NCBI GenBank assembly: GCA_003131925.1
Contig: PKWC01000118.1
Span: forward strand, 22,508 to 28,035
DNA length: 5,528 bases
Source: Alphaproteobacteria bacterium
Lineage (GTDB): Bacteria > Pseudomonadota > Alphaproteobacteria > Micropepsales > Micropepsaceae
Direction of reading: 5' to 3'
Shown: in pieces, positions 1-5,528 of the stretch
Position numbering within the stretch: the first letter of the stretch is position 1
How the letters are laid out: each line of letters opens with the position of its first letter
Program-made: the position numbers and the translations under genes
Notes under the pieces: model-generated
Told to the model about the DNA's origin: nothing
What the model saw: the letters and a program-made list of their open reading frames with translations, nothing else
Database searches by the model: none

Positions 1-197
1 CGGACCTCGAAAACAAGATCGCCGCGGCGCGGCGTTTCCTCAACAATGCGGTCGCCGAATACAACACCGCGATCCAGCAATTTCCGGCCGCTTTGTTCGC
101 CGGTTCGTTCGGGTTCGCGCCCGCGCAGATGTTCGAGCTCGACGAGGCGGAAAAGGCGGAAACCAAAGAACCACCGAAAGTGACTTTTGGCGCCTGA
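1..197 (+). CDS. lemA: LemA family protein, C-terminal fragment (5' end outside window)
   Basis: The open frame enters from the left edge (first full codon at base 3) and ends at TGA 195-197, leaving about 64 residues. It begins DLENKIAAARRFLNNAV, continues EYNTAIQQFPAALFAG and ends with a charged tail after FGFAPAQMFELDEAEKA. The arrangement of an ARR-x-NxAV helix, then YNTAIxxFP, then a GxFGFxPxxxFE segment is the C-terminal signature of LemA proteins as I know the family. These have one N-terminal membrane anchor, lost here beyond the edge, followed by a helical bundle. The exact biochemical role of LemA is unsettled. It is often encoded next to M48 or TPM-domain membrane proteins, and here the M48 protease gene starts three bases after the stop. 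The two are therefore probably co-transcribed and translationally coupled. Family assignment is fairly secure despite the short fragment. Confidence 0.87.
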   Translation, partial: DLENKIAAARRFLNNAVAEYNTAIQQFPAALFAGSFGFAPAQMFELDEAEKAETKEPPKVTFGA

Positions 198-200
198 GCC

Positions 201-1304
201 ATGCCCGCCGCCCTTGGTCTGACGACGTACCGCGCAAACAACAATATCAAGTCGATATTGCTCCTGCTTGCCTTTCCGGGCCTCCTGCTTGCGCTGCTCG
301 GAGGAATTTTCTTCGTATTCGGACTGTTCGCCGTCCGCTCGCCGGACAGGTTCGCCGCCATCGATCCGTTCCAGGGGCTTGGCATCCAATCGGTTCTCGG
401 AACCGGCACACCTGCCGATCTTGCGCTTTCCGCGATCGTCGCCTGGTGGCCGATCGTGTTCGGCATCGCCGCCGTCTGGATTCTCATCGGATATTTTTTC
501 AATGACGCGATCATCCACATGGCGACAGGCGCGAAGCCGGTGTCCCGCGCCGAAGCGCCACAGCTCTACAACCTCCTCGAAATCCTTTGCATCTCGCGTG
601 GCCTCAAGACGCCGCCTCTCTACATCATCGATACCGACGTGATGAACGCCTATGCGAGCGGCATCGACGAGAGAAGCTATGCCATCACGGTGACGCGGGG
701 ATTGCTGGATCAGCTGAACTCCGACGAAATCGAGGCGGTGCTCGCCCATGAATTGACCCACATCATCGACCGGGACTGCCGCCTTCTGATCGTCACCATC
801 GTGTTTACGGGCATGCTCTCGTTCCTCGCGCAAATGTCGTGGCGCGGTCTCAGGATTGCATCGTTCAGCCGCGGCCGTTCGCGCGGCGGCGGCGCGGTCA
901 TCGTCATGATGATCGTCGCCGCGATCGCGCTCGTTATCGGTTATGTGCTGGCATTGATGCTGCGCTTAGCCCTTTCGCGTCGCCGCGAACTCCTGGCCGA
1001 TGCCGGCTCGGTGGATATCACCAAGAATCCCGATGCGCTGATCAGCGCCCTGCTCAAGATTTCGAAGAACGCCGACGTGCCGCATGTGCCGAGCGAGGTG
1101 CGCCAGATGTTCATCGAAAACCCACCCTCCGCCTTCGATTTCGGCGGCCTGTTCGCAACGCATCCGCCGATCGCCCAACGCATCCGTGTGCTGGAAGAGC
1201 TTGGCGGCAGAGTTCCCGATGCCGCAAATCCAATTGCCGCTCCTTCGACGGAGCCAGTCAAATCACCCGCCATGCCGCCCGGGACAAAGTCGCCGTGGTC
1301 GTAA
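201..1304 (+). CDS. M48 family membrane zinc metalloprotease (HtpX-like)
   Basis: A 367-residue protein likely to cleave membrane or misfolded envelope proteins with its active site on the cytoplasmic side, as known for HtpX. The zinc-binding HEXXH motif is HELTH at residues 183-187, inside EAVLAHELTHIIDRD. The expected third ligand is Glu263 in SRRRELLADAGSV, and the conserved distal THPPIAQRI lies at 320-328. Hydrophobic stretches near 17-45, 74-101, 195-213 and 232-257 are probable membrane segments, two on each side of the first catalytic motif. It is longer than a typical HtpX (about 280-300 residues), with an extended N-terminal half and a proline-rich tail after about 338, so I do not assign htpX. 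The ATG at 201 follows the lemA stop by three bases, supporting coupled expression. An arginine/glycine-rich stretch (RGRSRGGG, 224-231) separates the last two hydrophobic segments. Confidence 0.93.
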   Translation: MPAALGLTTYRANNNIKSILLLLAFPGLLLALLGGIFFVFGLFAVRSPDRFAAIDPFQGLGIQSVLGTGTPADLALSAIVAWWPIVFGIAAVWILIGYFFNDAIIHMATGAKPVSRAEAPQLYNLLEILCISRGLKTPPLYIIDTDVMNAYASGIDERSYAITVTRGLLDQLNSDEIEAVLAHELTHIIDRDCRLLIVTIVFTGMLSFLAQMSWRGLRIASFSRGRSRGGGAVIVMMIVAAIALVIGYVLALMLRLALSRRRELLADAGSVDITKNPDALISALLKISKNADVPHVPSEVRQMFIENPPSAFDFGGLFATHPPIAQRIRVLEELGGRVPDAANPIAAPSTEPVKSPAMPPGTKSPWS

Positions 1305-1326
1305 ATCACCGATGACATGCGACCAC
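1295..1326 (+). other. Inverted repeat between the M48 and P450 genes
   Basis: GTGGTCG at 1295-1301 is perfectly complemented by CGACCAC at 1320-1326, with an 18-base spacer. The left arm overlaps the end of the M48 gene, and the right arm stops nine bases before the P450 Shine-Dalgarno sequence. There is no T-tract, so it is not a classic intrinsic terminator. It could be an operator, a weak mRNA structure, or chance. Confidence 0.3.
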
Positions 1327-1334
1327 TCAGTCAC

Positions 1335-1339
1335 GGAGG
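1335..1339 (+). promoter_or_regulatory. Ribosome binding site deciding the P450 start
   Basis: GGAGG lies seven bases upstream of ATG 1347, an ideal Shine-Dalgarno placement. The in-frame ATG at 1317 has no comparable site. It would also add ten residues (MRPLSHGGAP) that read as translated leader, including the Shine-Dalgarno itself. The start at 1347 is therefore preferred. Confidence 0.8.
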
Positions 1340-1346
1340 GGCTCCG

Positions 1347-2600
1347 ATGAGCAGTGCTGCGCAGACCTCTTGTCCCGAGCCCAACGAAAACGCGTACGAC
1401 GTTCCGCTCGAGACGATCGATGTGAGCCGGCCGGAGCTGTTTCGCTCCAATACGATGTGGCCCTGGTTCGAGCGGCTGCGCCGGGAAGACCCGGTGCATT
1501 ACTGCGCGCAAAGCACGTTCGGCCCCTACTGGTCGGTCACCAAGTACCGGGACATCATGGAGGTGGAGACCCATCATAAACTCTTCTCTTCGGAAGGCGG
1601 AATAACGCTGCGCGATGCGCCCGAGGATTTTCAGCTTCCCATGTTCATCGCGATGGATCCGCCAAAGCACGATGCGCAGCGCAAGGTAGTCAATCCAATC
1701 GTTGCTCCCGACAATCTCGCCCGTCTCGAAGCAACGATCCGGGAGCGCGCCGGCTGGATTCTCGACTCCCTTCCCATCGGCCAGACGATAAACTGGGTGG
1801 ACAGGGTGTCCATCGAGCTCACCACTCAAATGCTTGCGACGCTGTTCGATTTTCCGTTGGACGATCGGCGCAAGCTCACACGCTGGTCCGACGTGGCGAC
1901 GGCGGTTCCGGGATCTGGGATCGTGGAATCCGAAGAGGCGCGCCGCGCGGAGCTTTTGGAGTGCGCGGATTATTTCGTGCGGTTGTGGAACGCGAGGGTG
2001 AACGAACCGCCGGGCAATGATCTCATCTCGATGCTCGCCCATGGGGAAGCGACCCGGAACATGGATCGCATGGAATTCCTCGGCAATCTCATCCTTCTGA
2101 TCGTCGGCGGAAACGACACCACCCGCAATTCCATCTCCGGCGGCGTGCTTGCGTTGAACGAGAATCCTGCCGAACACGAAAAGCTGCGCGGCAATCCCTC
2201 GCTGATTTCTTCGATGGTGCCCGAGATCATTCGCTGGCAGACGCCGCTTGCCTATATGCGCCGCACGGCGCTCGCCGATGCCGAACTCGGCGGCAAGACA
2301 ATTCGCAAGGGCGACAAAATCGCCATGTGGTACGTGTCCGGGAATCGCGATCCAGAGGCAATAGAGAATCCGGACGCATTCATCATCGATCGTCCCCGGC
2401 CGCGGCAACACTTGTCGTTCGGCTTCGGCATCCATCGATGCGTCGGCAACCGCCTCGCGGAGATGCAGCTGCGGATCGTCTGGGAAGAGATTCTGAAGCG
2501 CTTTTCCTTCGTTGAGGTCGTGGGCGAGCCGGTGCGCGTATTCTCAAGCTTCGTCAAAGGCTATTCCGACCTACCCGTGAAACTGCACGCGCTCCACTGA
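1347..2600 (+). CDS. cyp153A: Cytochrome P450, CYP153A-type alkane/fatty-acid terminal hydroxylase
   Basis: A 417-residue soluble bacterial P450. With numbering from ATG 1347, the I-helix oxygen-activation motif is GGNDTTR (254-260). The K-helix ExxR is EIIR (Glu293, Arg296). The haem loop is FGFGIHRCVG (358-367), with Cys365 the thiolate ligand. Resemblance to CYP153A enzymes runs the full length as I recall them: PLETIDVSRPELF and FGPYWSVTKYRDIMEVE near the N-terminus, IAMDPPKHD, the SIELTTQMLATLFDFP helix, WYVSGNRDPEAIENPDAF, and SSFVKGYSDLPVKL at the end. That family inserts oxygen at the terminal carbon of medium-chain alkanes, alcohols or fatty acids, using electrons from a [2Fe-2S] ferredoxin and an FAD reductase. 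Neither partner is in the window, so they must be encoded elsewhere. P450 identity is certain; the CYP153A subfamily is very likely; the substrate is inferred from the family. Confidence 0.93.
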   Translation: MSSAAQTSCPEPNENAYDVPLETIDVSRPELFRSNTMWPWFERLRREDPVHYCAQSTFGPYWSVTKYRDIMEVETHHKLFSSEGGITLRDAPEDFQLPMFIAMDPPKHDAQRKVVNPIVAPDNLARLEATIRERAGWILDSLPIGQTINWVDRVSIELTTQMLATLFDFPLDDRRKLTRWSDVATAVPGSGIVESEEARRAELLECADYFVRLWNARVNEPPGNDLISMLAHGEATRNMDRMEFLGNLILLIVGGNDTTRNSISGGVLALNENPAEHEKLRGNPSLISSMVPEIIRWQTPLAYMRRTALADAELGGKTIRKGDKIAMWYVSGNRDPEAIENPDAFIIDRPRPRQHLSFGFGIHRCVGNRLAEMQLRIVWEEILKRFSFVEVVGEPVRVFSSFVKGYSDLPVKLHALH

Positions 2601-2666
2601 TCCGCCGTTCCTCTAATCAAAGGCAGGATCGCACGTACCACGCTTCGGAGAGTTCGCCCTTCGACC

Positions 2667-2903
2667 ATGCCGGAATCAGAAAAAGTGCCAAAGCAATGTC
2701 CTGACGAATATTGCGCGAAATGCCGAACGCCGGGTTACACCGGTGGAGGCAGACAATGCGGGCGGCCCATCGGTTACAGAAAGCGGTGTCCGGGCACGAT
2801 GCGCAGTGCCAACAACGTGAGCGATTGGATGCAATGCGCCGATTGCGGCGGCGAAGGATGCGACGGATGCACGAATGTTGGTTGGCTTCTAATCCGAGCG
2901 TAG
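2667..2903 (+). CDS. Small cysteine-rich putative zinc-ribbon protein
   Basis: A 78-residue frame with nine cysteines (residues 11, 16, 19, 31, 41, 57, 60, 65, 68). The C-terminal segment CADCGGEGCDGCTNVGW has two CxxC pairs spaced by glycines, recalling half of a DnaJ-type zinc finger or a small zinc ribbon. An N-terminal CPDEYCAKC may form a second site. I do not recognise a named family, and metal binding is inferred from cysteine spacing only. The ribosome binding site is weak: GGAGAG at about 2648-2653 is 13 bases from the ATG. The frame is the same as that of the P450, with no stop between TGA 2598-2600 and this ATG, probably by coincidence. The patterned cysteines argue for real coding, but the short length and weak start keep confidence moderate. 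It could act with the HEPN-like gene 54 bases downstream. Confidence 0.55.
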   Translation: MPESEKVPKQCPDEYCAKCRTPGYTGGGRQCGRPIGYRKRCPGTMRSANNVSDWMQCADCGGEGCDGCTNVGWLLIRA

Positions 2904-2904
2904 C

Positions 2905-2938
2905 CCTACACAGCATGTAGGCGGTGTTCACCAATTGG
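2905..2938 (+). other. Palindrome cluster upstream of the HEPN-like gene
   Basis: Three inverted repeats are packed together. CCTACA (2905-2910) pairs with TGTAGG (2916-2921) around a five-base loop. GGTGttCACC lies at 2923-2932. The perfect palindrome CCAATTGG lies at 2931-2938. They fill most of the gap between the cysteine-rich gene and the HEPN-like gene. No T-tract follows, so a classic intrinsic terminator is unlikely. The first hairpin could end or stabilise the upstream mRNA, and the palindromes could be an operator. Confidence 0.35.
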
Positions 2939-2957
2939 ATCGTCAGAAAAACGTATC

Positions 2958-3485
2958 ATGAAACATCCGAAAATGGGCGAGATCGCAAACGAATTCGCTT
3001 CAAGCTTCTCGTCGTTCGAGTACGCATTGAAGGCATCCGGCTGCTGTTCCAGCAGGAGGATGTATGACCGCGACATAGCCCAAGTTGACTGGAGCGAATT
3101 CATGAGACGCCACGCAGGCGCTGTACAGCTACTCGACCAGCTCCGAAAAGATCCAGTGGCAAGCTATATTGTTACGAATCCGCCGCGATATAGGACGTTA
3201 AATAAACTGGGAGAGTTTGGATGGGATGAACCGGAGCAGATAACTACGATGAGCGATCTTTGCAACGCCGTGAAGCGCGCGAGGAACAATTTGTTCCACG
3301 GCGATAAGGCCAACTGGGATGCTAGTCGGGATGACAAGTTGCTTCGGGCTTCAATCAAAGTGATTGATTGTTTGCTTGAATTGGCCCCGGAAGTGAAACA
3401 GCATTTTGAAATTGGAATTATGCTATTCTGTTCAAACGAACAGGAGGCCACGGTCGAGAAATGGGCCAGTGTTGAGTTACATTAG
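2958..3485 (+). CDS. HEPN-like protein with R-x4-H motif (candidate RNase or toxin)
   Basis: A 175-residue, largely helical protein. The key motif is KRARNNLFHGDK: Arg109 and His114 form an R-x4-H with an Asn right after the Arg. This matches the catalytic R(N)x4-6H of HEPN-fold ribonucleases, common in toxin-antitoxin, abortive-infection and CRISPR-associated proteins. Upstream are helices such as FSSFEYALKASG (17-28) and a VDWSEFMRRH segment (43-52). Downstream is a helix near 125-143 that could close the HEPN bundle. No signal peptide or membrane segment is visible, so it is probably cytoplasmic. I see no nucleotidyltransferase (MNT) partner alongside; the only close same-strand neighbour is the cysteine-rich gene. 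The start is uncertain: there is no clear Shine-Dalgarno before ATG 2958, and ATG 2973 is an alternative. Its 3' part is A+T-rich (22 G/C of 60 bases in 3361-3420), unlike the flanking genes. RNase activity is inference; many RNNLFHG-type proteins remain uncharacterised. Confidence 0.75.
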   Translation: MKHPKMGEIANEFASSFSSFEYALKASGCCSSRRMYDRDIAQVDWSEFMRRHAGAVQLLDQLRKDPVASYIVTNPPRYRTLNKLGEFGWDEPEQITTMSDLCNAVKRARNNLFHGDKANWDASRDDKLLRASIKVIDCLLELAPEVKQHFEIGIMLFCSNEQEATVEKWASVELH

Positions 3486-3507
3486 AACGTACATGGAACA
3501 ACACAAC

Positions 3508-3512
3508 GGGAG
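3508..3512 (+). promoter_or_regulatory. Ribosome binding site of the secreted Clp-like gene
   Basis: GGGAG sits six bases before ATG 3519. It fixes the start just ahead of a well-formed signal peptide, which independently supports this start. Confidence 0.65.
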
Positions 3513-3518
3513 ATACCA

Positions 3519-4415
3519 ATGCGGGCGAGATTGTGCGGTGTTGCAGGCTTAATTCTGTTGGCCGTTGGATTCAATATACTGACCGCAAACGCTGCTGAAA
3601 TAGTGTGCGTTGATACCTACGCGAAGGCGAATTGGAGCAATCCAGACGCATTCAAAGCGCTTTATCCGTCCGGCAAAAAGCCGACACCATCGACCTGCCA
3701 CGCAGTGCTGATTCGAGGAGAGATACAATCGGGAGATGCTGACGCATTCCGGCGGATTCTCGAAGAAAATGTTCCGTTCCTTCGCACTGTTTACCTCTCC
3801 TCCCCCGGAGGCTCGGCCGAGGAGGCCATGAAAATAGGCTCTCTCGTTAGGAAATACATGCTTGAAACCTCGGCACCGATTGGCGGTTCCGCGCCCTACG
3901 GTGAAGGGGAGGGCGTGCTGCTGGTTCTGAGCTTAAGTAGCGATTCGGATCAAGGGTGTAATGGACGTGACTGCAATTGCGCGAGCGCCTGCTTTCTCAT
4001 TTGGGCGGCGGGAGTGCCGCGCCTGGGTGACGTACTCGGGCTGCATAGGCCAACAAACGATTCTGCGGAATTTGCAAACTTGAGAATCGACAAAGCGGCT
4101 GAGCAATACCGTGACGAATTGGCCAGCCTGAAGGGTTATCTCACGCGAATGGAAGTGCCGCTGCCATACATCGATTTCATGACAGATACGGCCTCAACAA
4201 ACGTCAAGTGGCTTGACGTGGACGAAGCCAAATCGCTTCAGGGTTTTCCCTCATCGATAGCCGAATCGATATTGGCGTCCTGCAAACCAACAGAAGGTCA
4301 AAGCCTGAGTATGGATCATTTGTGGGCGAACCTCTGCGCAAATAGAAAGATTGCGAATTTCCACGATGCGCTAGCGATGGATAACACCGGTGCTAAGCTG
4401 CGGAAATCGAAATGA
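3519..4415 (+). CDS. Secreted ClpP/crotonase-fold putative serine hydrolase (COG3904-like)
   Basis: A 298-residue exported protein. Residues 1-25 form a signal peptide: MRAR, a hydrophobic core LCGVAGLILLAVGFNIL, then an ANA cleavage site before Ala26. The mature part has an IRGEI strand (65-69), then VYLSSPGGSAEEAM (91-104), the SPGG loop typical of ClpP-like folds. CNCASACFLIWAAG (152-165) follows, then LGLHRP (173-178). In periplasmic Clp-like proteins of this type, the Ser of CASAC (Ser156) and a His soon after (His176 here) occupy the nucleophile and base positions. I infer catalysis from that analogy and cannot name a substrate. Cysteines 147, 152, 154 and 158 cluster around the active Ser, with others at 30, 60, 255 and 273, so disulfides in the periplasm are plausible. 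It starts 33 bases after the HEPN-like gene on the same strand, so co-transcription is possible, though the different compartments argue against a shared function. Confidence 0.8.
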   Translation: MRARLCGVAGLILLAVGFNILTANAAEIVCVDTYAKANWSNPDAFKALYPSGKKPTPSTCHAVLIRGEIQSGDADAFRRILEENVPFLRTVYLSSPGGSAEEAMKIGSLVRKYMLETSAPIGGSAPYGEGEGVLLVLSLSSDSDQGCNGRDCNCASACFLIWAAGVPRLGDVLGLHRPTNDSAEFANLRIDKAAEQYRDELASLKGYLTRMEVPLPYIDFMTDTASTNVKWLDVDEAKSLQGFPSSIAESILASCKPTEGQSLSMDHLWANLCANRKIANFHDALAMDNTGAKLRKSK

Positions 4416-4578
4416 GCGACCCGAGGCTTTATCCGAATGCGCCTCCCTTCGTGGGTAACACGGGGGGCTGTAGACGGGAATCCGGTGACACCAAATGGAT
4501 TCACCTTCTTGAGGCCGCGTTCGCTGACGAATGCGGGGCGCACCGGACGGGATTTAAACTGGCGAAGCCGGCCATCTC
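4416..4578. other. Convergent intergenic spacer, function not recognised
   Basis: These 163 bases separate the secreted Clp-like gene (+) from folC (-). No tRNA or strong terminator is visible. There is an inverted repeat GAATCC (4478-4483) / GGATTC (4497-4502) enclosing GGTGACACC. One frame on each strand is open right across, but neither has a recognisable product. It could hold a remnant gene or a dispersed repeat. Confidence 0.35.
4552..4574 (-). terminator. Possible weak terminator of folC
   Basis: Read on the - strand just after the folC stop, TGGC and GCCA (plus-strand 4571-4574 and 4560-4563) can pair around a seven-base loop. They are followed by GTTTAAAT, which gives a very short T-run. 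The stem is only four base pairs, so this is a weak candidate named mainly for its position. Confidence 0.25.
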
Positions 4579-5528
4579 TCACCCGTTCTCCTTGAGCACG
4601 CGGCCGGCGAGGTAGAGCGAGCCGCAGATAAGGATGCGGGGCGGGCCTTCGAAGGGGCGCGCACGCGACCAGGCGGACAATTGCATCATCGCGTCCTCGA
4701 GATTTTCGGCGGGGCTCGCATCGAGTCCGCTGGCGCGCGCCGCGTCGTAAAGCTCGCCCGCGCCGCGGCTTGCCTCTTCGCCCTCGATCGCCACCGTCGC
4801 GACGTGGCGCACGAGCCCCTGAAACGGGGCGAAGAATCCCCGCGCGTCCTTCGTCTTCAGCATGCCGCAGATGAGATAGAGCGGCTTCTCCGCGCGTTCC
4901 TCGAAGTCTGATATCGTGCGCGCGACGGCGGCCGCGCCCTGCGGGTTGTGGCCGCCGTCGAGCCAGATTTCGGCATCCCTGGGCGCAAGTTCGATCAGCG
5001 GCCCGCGCGACAGCCGCTGCATGCGCGCCGGCCATTCGACGCTGCGCAGTCCTTTCTCGATCGCACGCTCCTCGCCCCAGCCTGCCGCCCGCAGCATCGC
5101 GATGGCGACAGCCGCATTGTCGATCTGGTGGCGGCCGACGAGCCGCGGCAATGGCAGGTCGAGCAGCCCTTTTTCGTCCTGATAGACCATGCGGCCCTGC
5201 TCCTGATGGGCGAAGAAATCCTGACCGAACTGAAAGAGCGGCGCGCCCAGCGCATGCGCGCGGCGTGCGATGACGTCGCGCGGAACGTCTTCCTGCGCGC
5301 CGACGATCACGGGCACACCGGCCTTTATGATGCCGGCCTTTTCGGCGGCGATGTCGACAAGCGTGCTGCCGAGAAATTCCTGGTGGTCGAGGCCGACCGG
5401 CGCGATCGCGGTCGCGCGCGGCGCATCGATGATATTCGTCGCGTCGTATTTTCCGCCGAGCCCCACTTCGAGCACGAGCGCGTCGGCGGGATGGCGCGAG
5501 AAGGCAAGAAGCGCCGCCGCCGTGGTGG
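4579..5528 (-). CDS. folC: Bifunctional dihydrofolate/folylpolyglutamate synthase, N-terminus outside window
   Basis: This Mur-ligase-family enzyme uses ATP to add glutamate to dihydropteroate and to folates in the cytoplasm. About 315 residues are visible, of the roughly 430 usual for FolC. The frame is open to the right edge, starting TTAAALLAFSRHPADALV, so the GTG at 5475 is internal and not the start. Signatures in order are LEVGLGGKYDATN, the GLDHQEFLG and AAEKAGIIKAGVPVI region of the central ATPase domain, and RHQIDNAAVAIAML. Next comes LDGGHNPQGAAAV, the HNP motif opening the C-terminal glutamate-ligase domain, then LICGMLKTKDARGF. It ends with the characteristic ILICGSLYLAGRVLKENG and TGA (plus-strand 4579-4581). 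The missing part is the N-terminal P-loop (GTNGKGS) region. Composition is strongly G+C-rich (43 of 60 bases in 5041-5100), probably the genome norm. In many alphaproteobacteria trxA follows folC; here the convergent accessory gene does. Confidence 0.96.
   Translation of the reverse strand, partial: TTAAALLAFSRHPADALVLEVGLGGKYDATNIIDAPRATAIAPVGLDHQEFLGSTLVDIAAEKAGIIKAGVPVIVGAQEDVPRDVIARRAHALGAPLFQFGQDFFAHQEQGRMVYQDEKGLLDLPLPRLVGRHQIDNAAVAIAMLRAAGWGEERAIEKGLRSVEWPARMQRLSRGPLIELAPRDAEIWLDGGHNPQGAAAVARTISDFEERAEKPLYLICGMLKTKDARGFFAPFQGLVRHVATVAIEGEEASRGAGELYDAARASGLDASPAENLEDAMMQLSAWSRARPFEGPPRILICGSLYLAGRVLKENG

Noticed and set aside
839..1315. 158-codon + strand frame inside the M48 gene
   Set aside because: An Arg-rich out-of-frame shadow of the M48 protease, whose own frame carries all the motifs.
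1317..1346. Upstream ATG for the P450
   Set aside because: The Shine-Dalgarno GGAGG lies downstream of this ATG and fits ATG 1347, and the added residues are not P450-like.
1263..2435. Long open frame on the - strand (390 codons) opposite the P450
   Set aside because: It lies antisense to a P450 with full family motifs. The translation is rich in Arg and His without domain motifs, as expected for a G+C-rich shadow frame.
2617..2934. 105-codon - strand frame opposite the cysteine-rich gene
   Set aside because: It shows no patterned motif. The + strand frame has regularly spaced CxxC pairs and agrees with the direction of the neighbours, so I prefer it, though not with certainty.
4412..4615. 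67-codon + strand frame overlapping the secreted gene by ATGA
   Set aside because: The ATGA overlap hints at coupling, but the product matches nothing I know. No Shine-Dalgarno is evident, and its end runs antisense into the conserved folC C-terminus.
4316..5035. Open frame on the - strand (239 codons) overlapping folC and the end of the secreted gene
   Set aside because: Its first two thirds are an Arg/Ala-rich shadow of folC. Only the spacer part is unexplained, and that is listed separately.
5325..5507. 60-codon - strand frame at the right edge
   Set aside because: It is an out-of-frame shadow of folC.

Overview
The window looks like chromosomal DNA from a G+C-rich proteobacterium. The alkane-type cytochrome P450 and the style of FolC and LemA point to an alphaproteobacterium, perhaps Hyphomicrobiales or a relative. 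The lineage is inferred from protein resemblance only; nothing in the window is a taxonomic marker.

Left part (1-2600, + strand): the 3' end of a lemA gene, then, three bases later, a membrane-bound M48 (HtpX-like) zinc metalloprotease. Next is a complete cytochrome P450 whose sequence closely resembles the CYP153A terminal alkane hydroxylases. LemA and M48 form an evident two-gene unit. The P450 has its own strong ribosome binding site and no ferredoxin or reductase beside it in this window.

Middle part (2601-4415, + strand): three accessory genes, part of it visibly richer in A+T. They are a small cysteine-rich putative zinc-ribbon protein, a HEPN-like protein carrying an R-x4-H motif, and a secreted ClpP-fold-like (COG3904-type) putative serine hydrolase. 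None is a core gene, and the block sits between a metabolic gene and a housekeeping gene, so it may be a small acquired islet.

Right part (4579-5528, - strand): the C-terminal three quarters of folC (dihydrofolate/folylpolyglutamate synthase), reading leftward and running off the right edge. It converges on the accessory block across a 163-base spacer with no clear strong terminator.

There is no convincing tRNA, rRNA, CRISPR array, insertion sequence or transposase. The best candidate for a poorly described system is the HEPN-like gene with its cysteine-rich neighbour and a palindrome cluster between them. The evidence that the two genes act together is positional only.
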